A stretch of 64,000 nt of DNA, from assembly GCF_018476905.1 (NCBI RefSeq), contig NZ_JAHCVK010000001.1:186001-250000 (forward strand), read 5' to 3'. Shown piece by piece: positions 56,844 through 64,000 of this stretch (the first letter of the stretch is position 1; each line of letters opens with the position of its first letter). The DNA is from Geomobilimonas luticola (lineage in GTDB: Bacteria > Desulfobacterota > Desulfuromonadia > Geobacterales > Geobacteraceae). Both the position numbers and the translations under genes were made by a program. Under the pieces are notes generated by a model. The model worked only from the letters and a program-made list of their open reading frames with translations, made no database searches and was not told where the DNA came from.

Positions 56844-57833
56844 TCAGGAAGCGACCTTCAGCACGATCTTGCCGAAATGCCGGTCCTCCTCCATCATCCG
56901 GTGGGCTTCCACCACCTGGTCGAGGGGGAAGACCTTTTCGATGATCGGGACGATGGTCCTGTCGGCGAATTTCGGGAGAGCGGTCTTCGTGAACTCGGCG
57001 ACGATCTCCCCCTTGTCCTTCACCGGCCGGGAGCGGAGAACGGAGCCGATGATCTGCTGGCGCTTCACCATCATGAGGGCGAGGTTGAGCTCCGCCTTGA
57101 TGCCGGAGACGATGCCGATGATGACGAGACGGCCGGCGTAGCCGAGGGAGTTCATGTTGGGCGCCAGGTACTTGGCTCCCACATGGTCGAGGATCACGTC
57201 CACCCCCTTTTTGTTGGTGAACTCCTTGACAACCTCGGAAAAATCGGGGGTCTCCCGGAAATTCACGACCAGGTCGGCACCCAGTTCCTTTACCCGCTCG
57301 ATCTTCTCCGGCGCGGCGGTGACGATGATCTTCGTGGCGGGAACCAGCGCCTTGCAGAGCTGCAGGCCGGCGGTATTCACCCCGCCGCCGCCGCCGTGGA
57401 GGATGACGGTATTGTTGTCCTTCAGGCCGCCGATCATGAAGACGTTCAGGAATGCGGTTATGTAGGACTCGCAGACGCAGGCCGCCTCCTCGAAGCTCAT
57501 GGATTCGGGAATCCGCATCAGGTGGCTTGCGTAGGCAACCGCATATTCAGCATAGGCACCTCCCCCCACCAGGGACATGACCCGCTCCCCCTTCTGCCAG
57601 CCGGTAACTCCCGGCCCGACCTCTTCTATCACCCCGGCGACCTCGAGCCCGAGTATCTCCGAATCGCCCGGCGGCGGCGGATATTTCCCTTCCCGCTGCA
57701 CCAGGTCCGGCCGGTTGATGGAGGTCGCCATCACCTTGACGAGCACCTGCCCTTCCCCCGGCTGGGGAACGGCCACCTCCCCGACCTTCAGCACTTCCAG
57801 TCCGCCGAATCCTTCCAGTAACACTGCTTTCAT
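56844..57833 (-). CDS. Zinc-less NAD(P)H:quinone oxidoreductase (PIG3/QOR type)
   Basis: 329 residues, medium-chain reductase family. ATSINRPDLVQREGKYPPPPG at the substrate side and the cofactor loop VILHGGGGGVNTAGLQLC (variant of the AxxGxxG motif). The zinc-binding residues of alcohol dehydrogenases are absent. NAD(P)H-dependent two-electron reduction of quinones or enals. Reads alone between a terminator and a repeat-filled gap. Confidence 0.92.
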   Translation of the reverse strand: MKAVLLEGFGGLEVLKVGEVAVPQPGEGQVLVKVMATSINRPDLVQREGKYPPPPGDSEILGLEVAGVIEEVGPGVTGWQKGERVMSLVGGGAYAEYAVAYASHLMRIPESMSFEEAACVCESYITAFLNVFMIGGLKDNNTVILHGGGGGVNTAGLQLCKALVPATKIIVTAAPEKIERVKELGADLVVNFRETPDFSEVVKEFTNKKGVDVILDHVGAKYLAPNMNSLGYAGRLVIIGIVSGIKAELNLALMMVKRQQIIGSVLRSRPVKDKGEIVAEFTKTALPKFADRTIVPIIEKVFPLDQVVEAHRMMEEDRHFGKIVLKVAS

Positions 57834-57927
57834 ACCTTCCCTCCTCCGTTATCGATACTATCAATCCCGCATCATTTTTTCGTGTCCATCCGGAAACTCC
57901 GGATGTGAAACTATCGGTTTCCAATTC

Positions 57928-58126
57928 GGAAACGAGGAGTTTTTCGTCCTGGCAAGGAAAACGAGGGATTGCGCGGAGGCGTACCGCCCTCACCCTATCC
58001 CTCTCCCGAAAGGAGAGGGCATTGAGTACTCTCCCCCTCTGGGGGAGAGATAGAGAGAGGGATTGGTACGCCGCACAAGCAAGCCCGATGGTTGACGCCG
58101 CCAGGGCGGAAAAGAACCGTTTTCGG
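57928..58126. repeat. R6 element with an R5 element inserted at its apex
   Basis: Left arm 57928-57984 ends GGAGGCGTAC and right arm 58066-58126 starts GTACGCCGCACAAGC, both matching the intact copy at 23115-23232. In place of its four-base loop, 57985-58065 carry 81 bases of R5 type (CCCTCACCCTATCCCTCTCC ... GGGGGAGAGATAGAGAGAGG). The rest of the 300-base gap 57834-58133 shows nothing else. Confidence 0.85.
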
Positions 58127-58133
58127 ATGGAAA

Positions 58134-58976
58134 CTATTTCGTGCCGGCGGCCGGCTTGGCCGGTGGCGCCACCAGCTTGGAGACCTTCGCCTTAATCCGT
58201 TTGAACTCGGTCTGATCCGCCGCTGGCCAGCTCTTCGGCGGCAGTTGGCCGATGTCGGACTGCACCTCCTGGATCCGTTCGGCGGTAAGGGGATGGGTAG
58301 AGAAGAACCGGGCCAACTGGCTCGGGTTGCTGGCGCTTTTGCTGTCGAGTTTGGTGAAGAAGGCAAGCATCCCCTCCGGGTTGTACCCCGCCTTGTACAT
58401 GGTTTCCACCCCCAGGTAGTCCGCCTGGGTCTCCATGCTCCGGCTGTAGGACATCATCCCCGCCTTGCCGAACATCTGGGAGGCGAGCTGGGCCAGGAGG
58501 CCGGGGTTCTGCCCCAGCACCAACTGGAGGACCAGGGAATAGCCGTATTCCTGGGTCATCTGACGGGTGCCGTGGCGCGCCACCACGTGGTTGATCTCGT
58601 GGGCCATGACCGCCGCCAGTTCGGCTTCCGTCTCGGCCATCTTGATGAGGCCGGTGTTGACGTAGGTATGCCCCCCGGGGATGGCGAAGGCATTGACGCT
58701 GTCGTCCAGAACCACCTTGAAGGTATAGGGGAAATCGACGCTCCGAGCGCCGGTCAGCAGCCGCTTGCCGACCCGCTCCACGTATCCCTGCAGTTCCGGA
58801 TCGTTCACCACCGGGTTTTGCTTCTCGATCTCCACGGCAAACTTGTCCCCCAACTCCTTCTCCTCGGCTATGGAAATGAGGTTGAACCCCTGGATATCGG
58901 TCTTGGTCACGGCGCAGCCGGCCATGAGCTGGGTAAGAAGCAGCAGGACAACGGGCAACAGTCGATGCGGTTTCAT
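58134..58976 (-). CDS. M48-family metallopeptidase lipoprotein
   Basis: 280 residues from ATG 58976 (MKPHRLLPVVL), with GGGAGGTG upstream. Lipobox LMAGC. Zinc site AAVMAHEINHVVARHG and the third ligand in SRSMETQADYLG. TYVNTGLIKMAETEAEL is typical of the M48B/YggG-LoiP type. Predicted periplasmic, membrane-anchored protease for envelope quality control. Confidence 0.92.
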   Translation of the reverse strand: MKPHRLLPVVLLLLTQLMAGCAVTKTDIQGFNLISIAEEKELGDKFAVEIEKQNPVVNDPELQGYVERVGKRLLTGARSVDFPYTFKVVLDDSVNAFAIPGGHTYVNTGLIKMAETEAELAAVMAHEINHVVARHGTRQMTQEYGYSLVLQLVLGQNPGLLAQLASQMFGKAGMMSYSRSMETQADYLGVETMYKAGYNPEGMLAFFTKLDSKSASNPSQLARFFSTHPLTAERIQEVQSDIGQLPPKSWPAADQTEFKRIKAKVSKLVAPPAKPAAGTK

Positions 58977-59096
58977 GACGAACACCTCCCGGTCCCGGGG
59001 AACTGTGCACACCGGGGACTCTTCATTATAGGTACGTGAATGGAATAACACCGTGAACGGACGGGGAAGAACCTGGCAAGTATCCAGTGTATCAGT

Positions 59097-59978
59097 TTAT
59101 TCCCGATGCGCCAGGAGCTTCTTTCCCACCCAGTGGCTGGCAAACTGGTAGGCGATGCGACCGCTCCAGTCCCCTTTTTTCCGTGACCAGAGAATCGCCT
59201 CGTCCTGCGCCCCCTTGTCCCACTCCAGGCTGGTGCCGTTCTTCGTACAGAGCCGGTCGATCCACTGGGCGACCACCTCCAGGTACTGGTCCTGGGTAAA
59301 GGGGTGGAAGCCGACCCAGAGGCCGAACCGACCGGAAAGGGATATCTTCTCCTCCACCGCCTCGCCGTGGTGAATCTCGTTGTTGACGAGCATGGCCCCC
59401 CGGTTGTCGCTTTCGTACTCGGGGAGGAGATGACGGCGATTGGAGGTGACGTAGATGAGGACGTTGTCCGGCGGGGCATAGACCGACCCGTCGAGGGCGC
59501 TCTTCAGCATCTTGTAGCTGGAATCTCCCATCTCGAACGAGGCATCGTCGGAGAAGACGATGTACTTGTACGGCTCAGTCTTGATGGCGTCCACGATGTC
59601 GGGAAGGTGGATCAGATCGTCCTTGTCCACCTGGATGACCCGCAGCCCCCGGGGGGCGTACCGATGAAGCAGCGCCCGCACCAGCGACGACTTGCCGGTC
59701 CCCCGGGTTCCCCAGAGGAGAACGTTGTTGGCGGGAAGGCCGGCCAGGAACTGGCGGGTGTTGTCCTCCACGACCCCCTTCTGCTTGTCGATGCCGAGCA
59801 GGTCGTCCATCTGGATGCTCTCGATCTCCGGCACCGGTTCCAGGCAGCCACTGAAGGAGTGGCGACGCCAGTTGGCTGCATGGCATGCGCTCCAGTCGAT
59901 GGCCGGCACCGGCCGGGGGAGAAGCATCTCCACCGAGGTCAGCACCCTTTTGAGCTGGTCGCGCAGTTCCTGGTCCAT
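59097..59978 (-). CDS. DUF815-family AAA ATPase
   Basis: 293 residues. N-terminal helical part (DQELRDQLKRVLTSVEMLLP), DLLGIDKQKGVVEDNTRQFLAG, P-loop GTRGTGKSSLVRALLH, Walker B-like YIVFSDDASFE and sensor VTSNRRHLLPEY. Function of the family is not established. AAGGAGG lies ten bases before the ATG. Alone between two repeat-bearing gaps. Confidence 0.9.
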   Translation of the reverse strand: MDQELRDQLKRVLTSVEMLLPRPVPAIDWSACHAANWRRHSFSGCLEPVPEIESIQMDDLLGIDKQKGVVEDNTRQFLAGLPANNVLLWGTRGTGKSSLVRALLHRYAPRGLRVIQVDKDDLIHLPDIVDAIKTEPYKYIVFSDDASFEMGDSSYKMLKSALDGSVYAPPDNVLIYVTSNRRHLLPEYESDNRGAMLVNNEIHHGEAVEEKISLSGRFGLWVGFHPFTQDQYLEVVAQWIDRLCTKNGTSLEWDKGAQDEAILWSRKKGDWSGRIAYQFASHWVGKKLLAHRE

Positions 59979-60019
59979 CGTGTTCTTCCTCCTTGAAGAT
60001 ACTTACTGCTGGTAAACTT

Positions 60020-60098
60020 CTGTCCCCCTCTCTGTCTCTCCCCCGCTGGGAGAGAGCAAACCATTCTCCCCCCGGAGGGGGGAGGAAGGAGGGGGGAA
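60020..60098. repeat. R5 element (intergenic) between CoA-binding and DUF815 genes
   Basis: CCCCCTCTCTGTCTCTCCCC, GCTGGGAGAGAGC, then CTCCCCCCGGAGGGGGGAGG. Two nested GC-rich hairpins. Confidence 0.7.
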
Positions 60099-60120
60099 GG
60101 TGCTGGTTGCAGAAACAGGT

Positions 60121-60525
60121 TCAGTGGTCGTGGTAGCCGAGCACCACGAGGATGCACGTTCCGTCGGCGATCACGTTGATGCCGTGCTCCTCGCAGGCGG
60201 CGATGGCCCGGGGGCTCTGGGCGCCGGGCTGCATCCAGATGTTCTCGATCCCCCTGGCGATCGCCTCCGCCACCACCTGCTCGGTGATAGCCGGCGGGGT
60301 GATGACGGAAAGGCTCTTCACTTCGGGAGGAAGATCGGCCACGGTCGCCACGCAGGGAGCCCCCTCGATCTCCGTCGCCCGGGGATTGATGCCGATGACC
60401 CTTTTCCCGTTCTCCAGGTAGCAGCGGAGCACCTTGTTGCCGAACTTCTCCCGGTTGGTGGACGCCCCGGCCACACCGAAGGCCTCCGCTTCGAGGAATT
60501 TCCCGATCCGTTCACGCACGTTCAT
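60121..60525 (-). CDS. CoA-binding domain protein (YccU-like)
   Basis: 134 residues, a single Rossmann-type CoA-binding domain: FGVAGASTNREKFGNKVLR (nucleotide loop), VIGINPRATEIEG, SVITPPAITEQVV, IWMQPGAQS. Same fold as the N-terminal part of succinyl-CoA synthetase alpha. Role unknown. The 224-base gap to the next gene upstream (60526-60749) holds no convincing feature. Confidence 0.9.
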   Translation of the reverse strand: MNVRERIGKFLEAEAFGVAGASTNREKFGNKVLRCYLENGKRVIGINPRATEIEGAPCVATVADLPPEVKSLSVITPPAITEQVVAEAIARGIENIWMQPGAQSPRAIAACEEHGINVIADGTCILVVLGYHDH

Positions 60526-60749
60526 GGTATCTCCTCCATTTTCAGGTTTATTCCTCCATTTCCGGTGACGTCCGTCATAGCATCAGGAGTGGAGGGAAAG
60601 CCCGAGCGGCAAGCGGACACCCGCCGAAATTCTCCATTGCAGGGAATGCCGGGTGAAAGACTGCAGCTCTTACGGCCACAACCGGTCAGGGTCCGCAGCG
60701 AAGGGCCGACCGCAGCGGATGAGGCCATGACGGACGGACCCGTTCCCTT

Positions 60750-61691
60750 TCAGCGCTTGGCGGTCGTGAGACCCCCCGACAGTTCACGAACCAGCTCGTC
60801 GTAGGTGCCGAGGGACTTGATCAGGGGACCGGCCTTGCGGCTGCTGTCGCTGAACAGATGCAGCTTGGCGTTGAAGGCTCCGGTCCGGTTCTTCAGTCCG
60901 GCGATGCTCTCACTGAGAAAGCTCTTCTCCTTCTTGGCCGCGTCCCCCCGGGTGATGAACGCCTTGGTCTTGTTCCAGTATTCGTCGGTGCTCCCCACGT
61001 AGTGGTTGACGCTCTCCAGGAAGGCGAGAGAGGAGGCGGACAGATCGGCGGTACCGGTGAGCTTCTGCTGCACATCCTGCATGTCCCGACCCAGCTGCTC
61101 GTCGGCAAAGCGGTTCAGCGCCCCCACTTCCTGGGGGTTGGGCCGGGCCGGGTCGAGGGCCTCGACGCGGCTGACGAACTGCTGTGAACTCCCCAGGTAG
61201 CGGGCTATGGAGACCGACGTGGCGTTGAGGGAGAGAATTCCCTGGGAGACGAACTTGGTGAGGAGCGAGGCCTGGCCGGCATAGGGGATCGGAAGGACCC
61301 GGGCGAACCCGGCTGCGATGGACCCCGCCTCGATGTACTTGGCATAGCCGGAGAGGCTGCCGGACATCCATTTCACGTAGCTTTCGAAATCGGCCATGGA
61401 CTGGCGCTGGGCCTTGGTGTCCCGGGCGATCTCCTGCAGCCGCTGGAAGTTCCTGGTCGCCAGGGATTCGGCGGTCAGGGCCGGCTTTTCCTCAAGGGTC
61501 CTGAGTCTCTCCAGCAGGAGGGTGTTCTCCTGCTGCAGGGTGGCGATGGCCGTGTCCTTCTGGTCGACGGGAGGTGATATCTCCGCGACTACGGTGGGGG
61601 GGGCCACCTCCACCGGGACGTCGGCGGCAGCGGCTATCCCTCCCCCCAACGACAGGGCGAGGAGGACGGTCGATATAGTGGCAATACGCAT
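60750..61691 (-). CDS. Uncharacterised exported protein
   Basis: 313 residues from ATG 61691 (MRIATISTVLLALSLGG). Signal peptide cut near AAAADV; a Val/Pro-rich stretch, then a coiled coil at about 45-75 (DTAIATLQQENTLLLERL), and a mainly helical remainder. A hydrophobic helix AGSIAAGFARVLPIPYAG and a repeated Ser/Ala-rich pattern are visible. No family recognised. Precedes nothing closely; follows the AMIN gene in the same direction after 81 bases. Confidence 0.75.
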   Translation of the reverse strand: MRIATISTVLLALSLGGGIAAAADVPVEVAPPTVVAEISPPVDQKDTAIATLQQENTLLLERLRTLEEKPALTAESLATRNFQRLQEIARDTKAQRQSMADFESYVKWMSGSLSGYAKYIEAGSIAAGFARVLPIPYAGQASLLTKFVSQGILSLNATSVSIARYLGSSQQFVSRVEALDPARPNPQEVGALNRFADEQLGRDMQDVQQKLTGTADLSASSLAFLESVNHYVGSTDEYWNKTKAFITRGDAAKKEKSFLSESIAGLKNRTGAFNAKLHLFSDSSRKAGPLIKSLGTYDELVRELSGGLTTAKR

Positions 61692-61772
61692 GGAAAGAAA
61701 TCTCCCTGATACATAATGGGGACAGTCCGGATACCGGCCCAACATACCGGAATCACAGGGGTGAAGCAAGAA

Positions 61773-62678
61773 CTACTTGCGCCCCGCCGGCGTGACGGAA
61801 CCGAAGGAGATCTTCAGTCCCGAGCCGACCCTCTGCAGGGCGTGGACCGGGAAGGTCGCCCTGTCCGCATCCAGCACCAGCCGGACCTTGTCCGGATGGG
61901 TACCGACGCGGAGCTTGCGCACGCCGAAGCGGTTGATCGCCACCTCCTTGGCCGCCAGGGAACTCCCCCCCGGGGCGATGTCGATCACCAGCCGTCCCGG
62001 ATTGGTGAGGGTGAAGGTCGTGAAGCGCTCGATGGCGGTCTGGGCAACGATCTCGATGCTCTCACTGCCGACCTTGACGTCACGTACCACGGGTGGGGGA
62101 CCGAAGGACGGCACCACCGGCTGGAGCGGCTGCTTCGCGGGCGCCTTTTCGGGACTTTTGGACTCCGGCACCTTGGCGGCAGCCGGGGCTTTCGCTGCCG
62201 CCGGAGCCGACGATGCAGCGGCTTTCTTCCCTTCCTTCACGGGAGCGACAGGGGGGGAGGGGGCTCCGGCTGCCGGCAGGGGTTTGAGCATGGCAAATAT
62301 CCGGGTCTTCTCCACGGGGTGGGGGGCGACACTGATCTCCGCGTCCCGGGCAAGGTCGATGATGGCGCGGCTCAGCACCCGCCCGTTGATCGTCCGCCGC
62401 TCCACGGTGACCCGCTTGATGAGGCTCGTGTCCGCCGGCACCACCGGCATCATCTGTCCCGGCTCGATGTCGTAGAGGTCCACCATCGCCCGCCGCAACT
62501 GGGGCATGGTATAGCAGGAGACCTCCCCCGGCTGCCGGTCGGTGACGAATTCCACCCGGGGGGTAGCGCCGCCGCCGGTCTTGATCTCCTTCAGCATGCC
62601 GGCGGCGGAAGCCGCCTGGGCGGTCAGGGCAATGATGAACATCAGGATGACGGTGCAGACGGTCCGTACGTGAACCAT
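61773..62678 (-). CDS. Exported AMIN-domain protein
   Basis: 301 residues from ATG 62678 (MVHVRTVCTVIL), with GAGGAG upstream. Signal peptide to about AASAAG. First AMIN-like domain about 30-130, an Ala/Lys/Pro-rich linker (about 140-185), then a clear second AMIN domain (ERFTTFTLTNPGRLVIDIAP, VRKLRVGTHPDKVRLVLDA). AMIN domains target proteins to peptidoglycan or secretin assemblies (AmiC, PilQ). No catalytic or secretin domain is attached here. Confidence 0.85.
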   Translation of the reverse strand: MVHVRTVCTVILMFIIALTAQAASAAGMLKEIKTGGGATPRVEFVTDRQPGEVSCYTMPQLRRAMVDLYDIEPGQMMPVVPADTSLIKRVTVERRTINGRVLSRAIIDLARDAEISVAPHPVEKTRIFAMLKPLPAAGAPSPPVAPVKEGKKAAASSAPAAAKAPAAAKVPESKSPEKAPAKQPLQPVVPSFGPPPVVRDVKVGSESIEIVAQTAIERFTTFTLTNPGRLVIDIAPGGSSLAAKEVAINRFGVRKLRVGTHPDKVRLVLDADRATFPVHALQRVGSGLKISFGSVTPAGRK

Positions 62679-62807
62679 GGGGACTCCTCGCGACAAATAA
62701 GGGTTAAGTGCCCTTAAAATAACGGATTGGGGGGCGACAGGCAAGGGATATTTGAAACCGGGACTCGGGACCGGTAAAGGATTATACGAACTTGTGCCAT
62801 GAAACAT

Positions 62808-62888
62808 CTAAAGCCCCCTCCCCTCCCTCCCCCGCTGGGGGAGGGCATACGGTTCTCCCCCCAGCGGGGGGAGGCAGGAGGGGGGATT
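62808..62888. repeat. R5 element (intergenic) between priA and the AMIN gene
   Basis: CCCCCTCCCCTCCCTCCCCC, GCTGGGGGAGGG, then CTCCCCCCAGCGGGGGGAGG and GGAGGGGGGA. It folds as two hairpins and resembles the copies at 60020 and 57985. Confidence 0.7.
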
Positions 62889-62930
62889 TGAGGTGGTGTA
62901 ATATCAAATAGTACGATGTCCGGGAGGAAA

Positions 62931-64000
62931 CTACATCATTTCCACCGGGTCGATGTCGATAACAAGCCGTACCTGGGCCGGCAGGTCGATGGCGCCGCGG
63001 AAGGCGCTCACCAGCCGGTGCAGGTCGCTGCGGGCGGGGGCCTTGAGGAGGATCTGCCAGCGGAAGCGGCCGCGCAGCTTGCCGAGGGGAGAAGTGACCG
63101 GGCCGAGGATCTCCACCCTGCTCCGGAGGCGCCCCTTGAGCTGCTGCAGGAGGCGCGCGGCCTGTTCCGCCCCCTGCTCCACCACGGCCCCATTGGTGCC
63201 GGAGAGGTGGAGGGCGGCCAGGAAGGCGAAGGGGGGGTAGCCGGTCTCCCTGCGGAAGGCCAGCTCCTCCGCGTAGAAGCCGGCCACGTCGTGGCTGACG
63301 GCATGGCGGATGGCATAGTGGTCGGGGGCGAGGCTCTGGACGATGACCCGCCCCGCCGCGTCCCCCCGGCCGGCCCGGCCGAGCACCTGGGTGATGAGCT
63401 GGAAGGTCCGCTCGGCGCTGCGAAAATCGGGGATATTGAGGGTCGCATCGGCGGAAACCACCCCCACCAGGGTGACGCCGGGGAAGTCGTGCCCCTTGGC
63501 GATCATCTGGGTGCCAATCAGGATATCGATCCGCCCCTCCGCCACCCCCCGCAGGATCCGGGCATGCCCTCCTTTGCCGCTCGTGGTGTCCCGGTCCATC
63601 CGGCTCACCCGGGCCTCGGGGAGGAGTTCCCACACCTCCTCCTCCACCCGCTCCGTCCCCCGCCCCAGAAGACCGATGGACGGGCTCTCGCAGCCGGGGC
63701 AGACGGAGGGTGCCGGGATGGAGTAATCGCAGTAGTGGCAGAAGTGGCGCTCCCGGCGCCGGTGGTAGGTGAGGGTCACGGCACAGTTGGGGCAGCGGAG
63801 CACGAAGCCGCACTCCTGGCAGACCAGATAGGTGGCGAACCCGCGCCGGTTGAGGAAGAGAAGGGACTGCCCCCCTACCGCCAGATTCTCCGCCAGGGCG
63901 GCAGCCAGGGGGGGGAGGAAGGTCTCCCCCCTCTTCCCCCGGGCATCCACCAGCTCCACAGCCGGCATGGGGAGGTCGCGCACCCGGCGGGGGAGTTCCA
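62931..64000 (-). CDS. priA: Primosomal protein N' (PriA helicase), partial (N-terminus beyond window)
   Basis: Replication-restart 3'-5' DNA helicase. The C-terminal 355 or so residues are in the window; the frame runs off the right edge. Seen: LLFLNRRGFATYLVCQECGF, the zinc-binding cysteines CQECG, CPNC, CHYCDY and CPGCES, then GTERVEEEV, ILIGTQMIAKGHDFP (motif V) and TQVLGRAGRGD (motif VI). Ends LVIDIDPVEMM. No sign of damage. Confidence 0.96.
   Translation of the reverse strand, partial: ELPRRVRDLPMPAVELVDARGKRGETFLPPLAAALAENLAVGGQSLLFLNRRGFATYLVCQECGFVLRCPNCAVTLTYHRRRERHFCHYCDYSIPAPSVCPGCESPSIGLLGRGTERVEEEVWELLPEARVSRMDRDTTSGKGGHARILRGVAEGRIDILIGTQMIAKGHDFPGVTLVGVVSADATLNIPDFRSAERTFQLITQVLGRAGRGDAAGRVIVQSLAPDHYAIRHAVSHDVAGFYAEELAFRRETGYPPFAFLAALHLSGTNGAVVEQGAEQAARLLQQLKGRLRSRVEILGPVTSPLGKLRGRFRWQILLKAPARSDLHRLVSAFRGAIDLPAQVRLVIDIDPVEMM

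Noticed and set aside
60522-60728. 68-codon minus-strand frame upstream of the CoA-binding gene
   Set aside because: No ribosome site, Ser/Arg/Gly-rich composition, no similarity to anything recognised.

Overview
The window looks like a Geobacter-type chromosome (Desulfuromonadota/Geobacterales). It is high in G+C. It carries four small triheme c7 cytochromes of the PpcA type, [NiFe]-hydrogenase maturation genes, a complex I operon with a fused NuoBCD, two-component and sigma-54 regulation, and oxygen-defence proteins typical of an anaerobe that meets air (desulfoferrodoxin, hemerythrin, ferritin-like protein, peroxiredoxins). The taxonomic call is inference from gene content; no 16S gene is present.

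Layout. 1-948: start of glycogen synthase glgA (runs off the left edge). 1120-7305: hydrogenase maturation operon read leftwards, hypA-hypB-hypF-hypC-hypD-hypE, with no hydrogenase structural genes in the window. 7509-10443: histidine kinase and sigma-54 response regulator, divergent from hypA. 10602-13166: alpha-glucan phosphorylase. 13253-19119: rightward run of an outer-membrane barrel protein, O-methyltransferase-like protein, GDSL lipoprotein, acyl-ACP thioesterase, MtfA-like peptidase, LUD protein and ComF. 19201-23508: c7 cytochromes around a membrane protein and a JAB-XPD/DinG helicase fusion. 23690-24607: membrane-anchored XRE regulator.

24879-42706 is a complex I operon read leftwards: nuoA, nuoBCD (one polypeptide), nuoE, two monoheme cytochromes c, a DUF488 protein, nuoF, a DUF4013-like membrane protein, nuoG, a type-II NADH dehydrogenase, nuoH, an ankyrin protein, a terminator, nuoI, J, K, L, M, N. 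Several gaps in this operon are filled by palindromic repeats of different families, and one family has become the C-terminus of NuoJ. Just upstream on the same strand are a thioredoxin with an in-frame UGA at the first redox cysteine (a probable selenoprotein with a hairpin in the right place), a hemerythrin and a peroxiredoxin, then the glutamate synthase large chain.

48945-64000: a small Lys/Glu-rich exported protein, GreB, an S1-domain protein, a fourth c7 cytochrome, an oxidative-stress group (desulfoferrodoxin, PilZ protein, thiol peroxidase, ferritin-like protein), a pseudouridine synthase, a two-CW protein, a quinone oxidoreductase, an M48 lipoprotein peptidase, a DUF815 ATPase, a CoA-binding protein, an unknown exported protein, an AMIN-domain protein and the C-terminal part of primosomal helicase PriA (runs off the right edge).

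A strong theme is the number of dispersed palindromic intergenic elements. I separate at least seven families by sequence (called R1 to R8 here, R5 being the purine/pyrimidine-rich one). Some lie in operon gaps, some abut stop codons, one pair shows one family inserted into the apex of another, and two or three have been absorbed into reading frames (nuoJ, probably hypF, possibly gltB).
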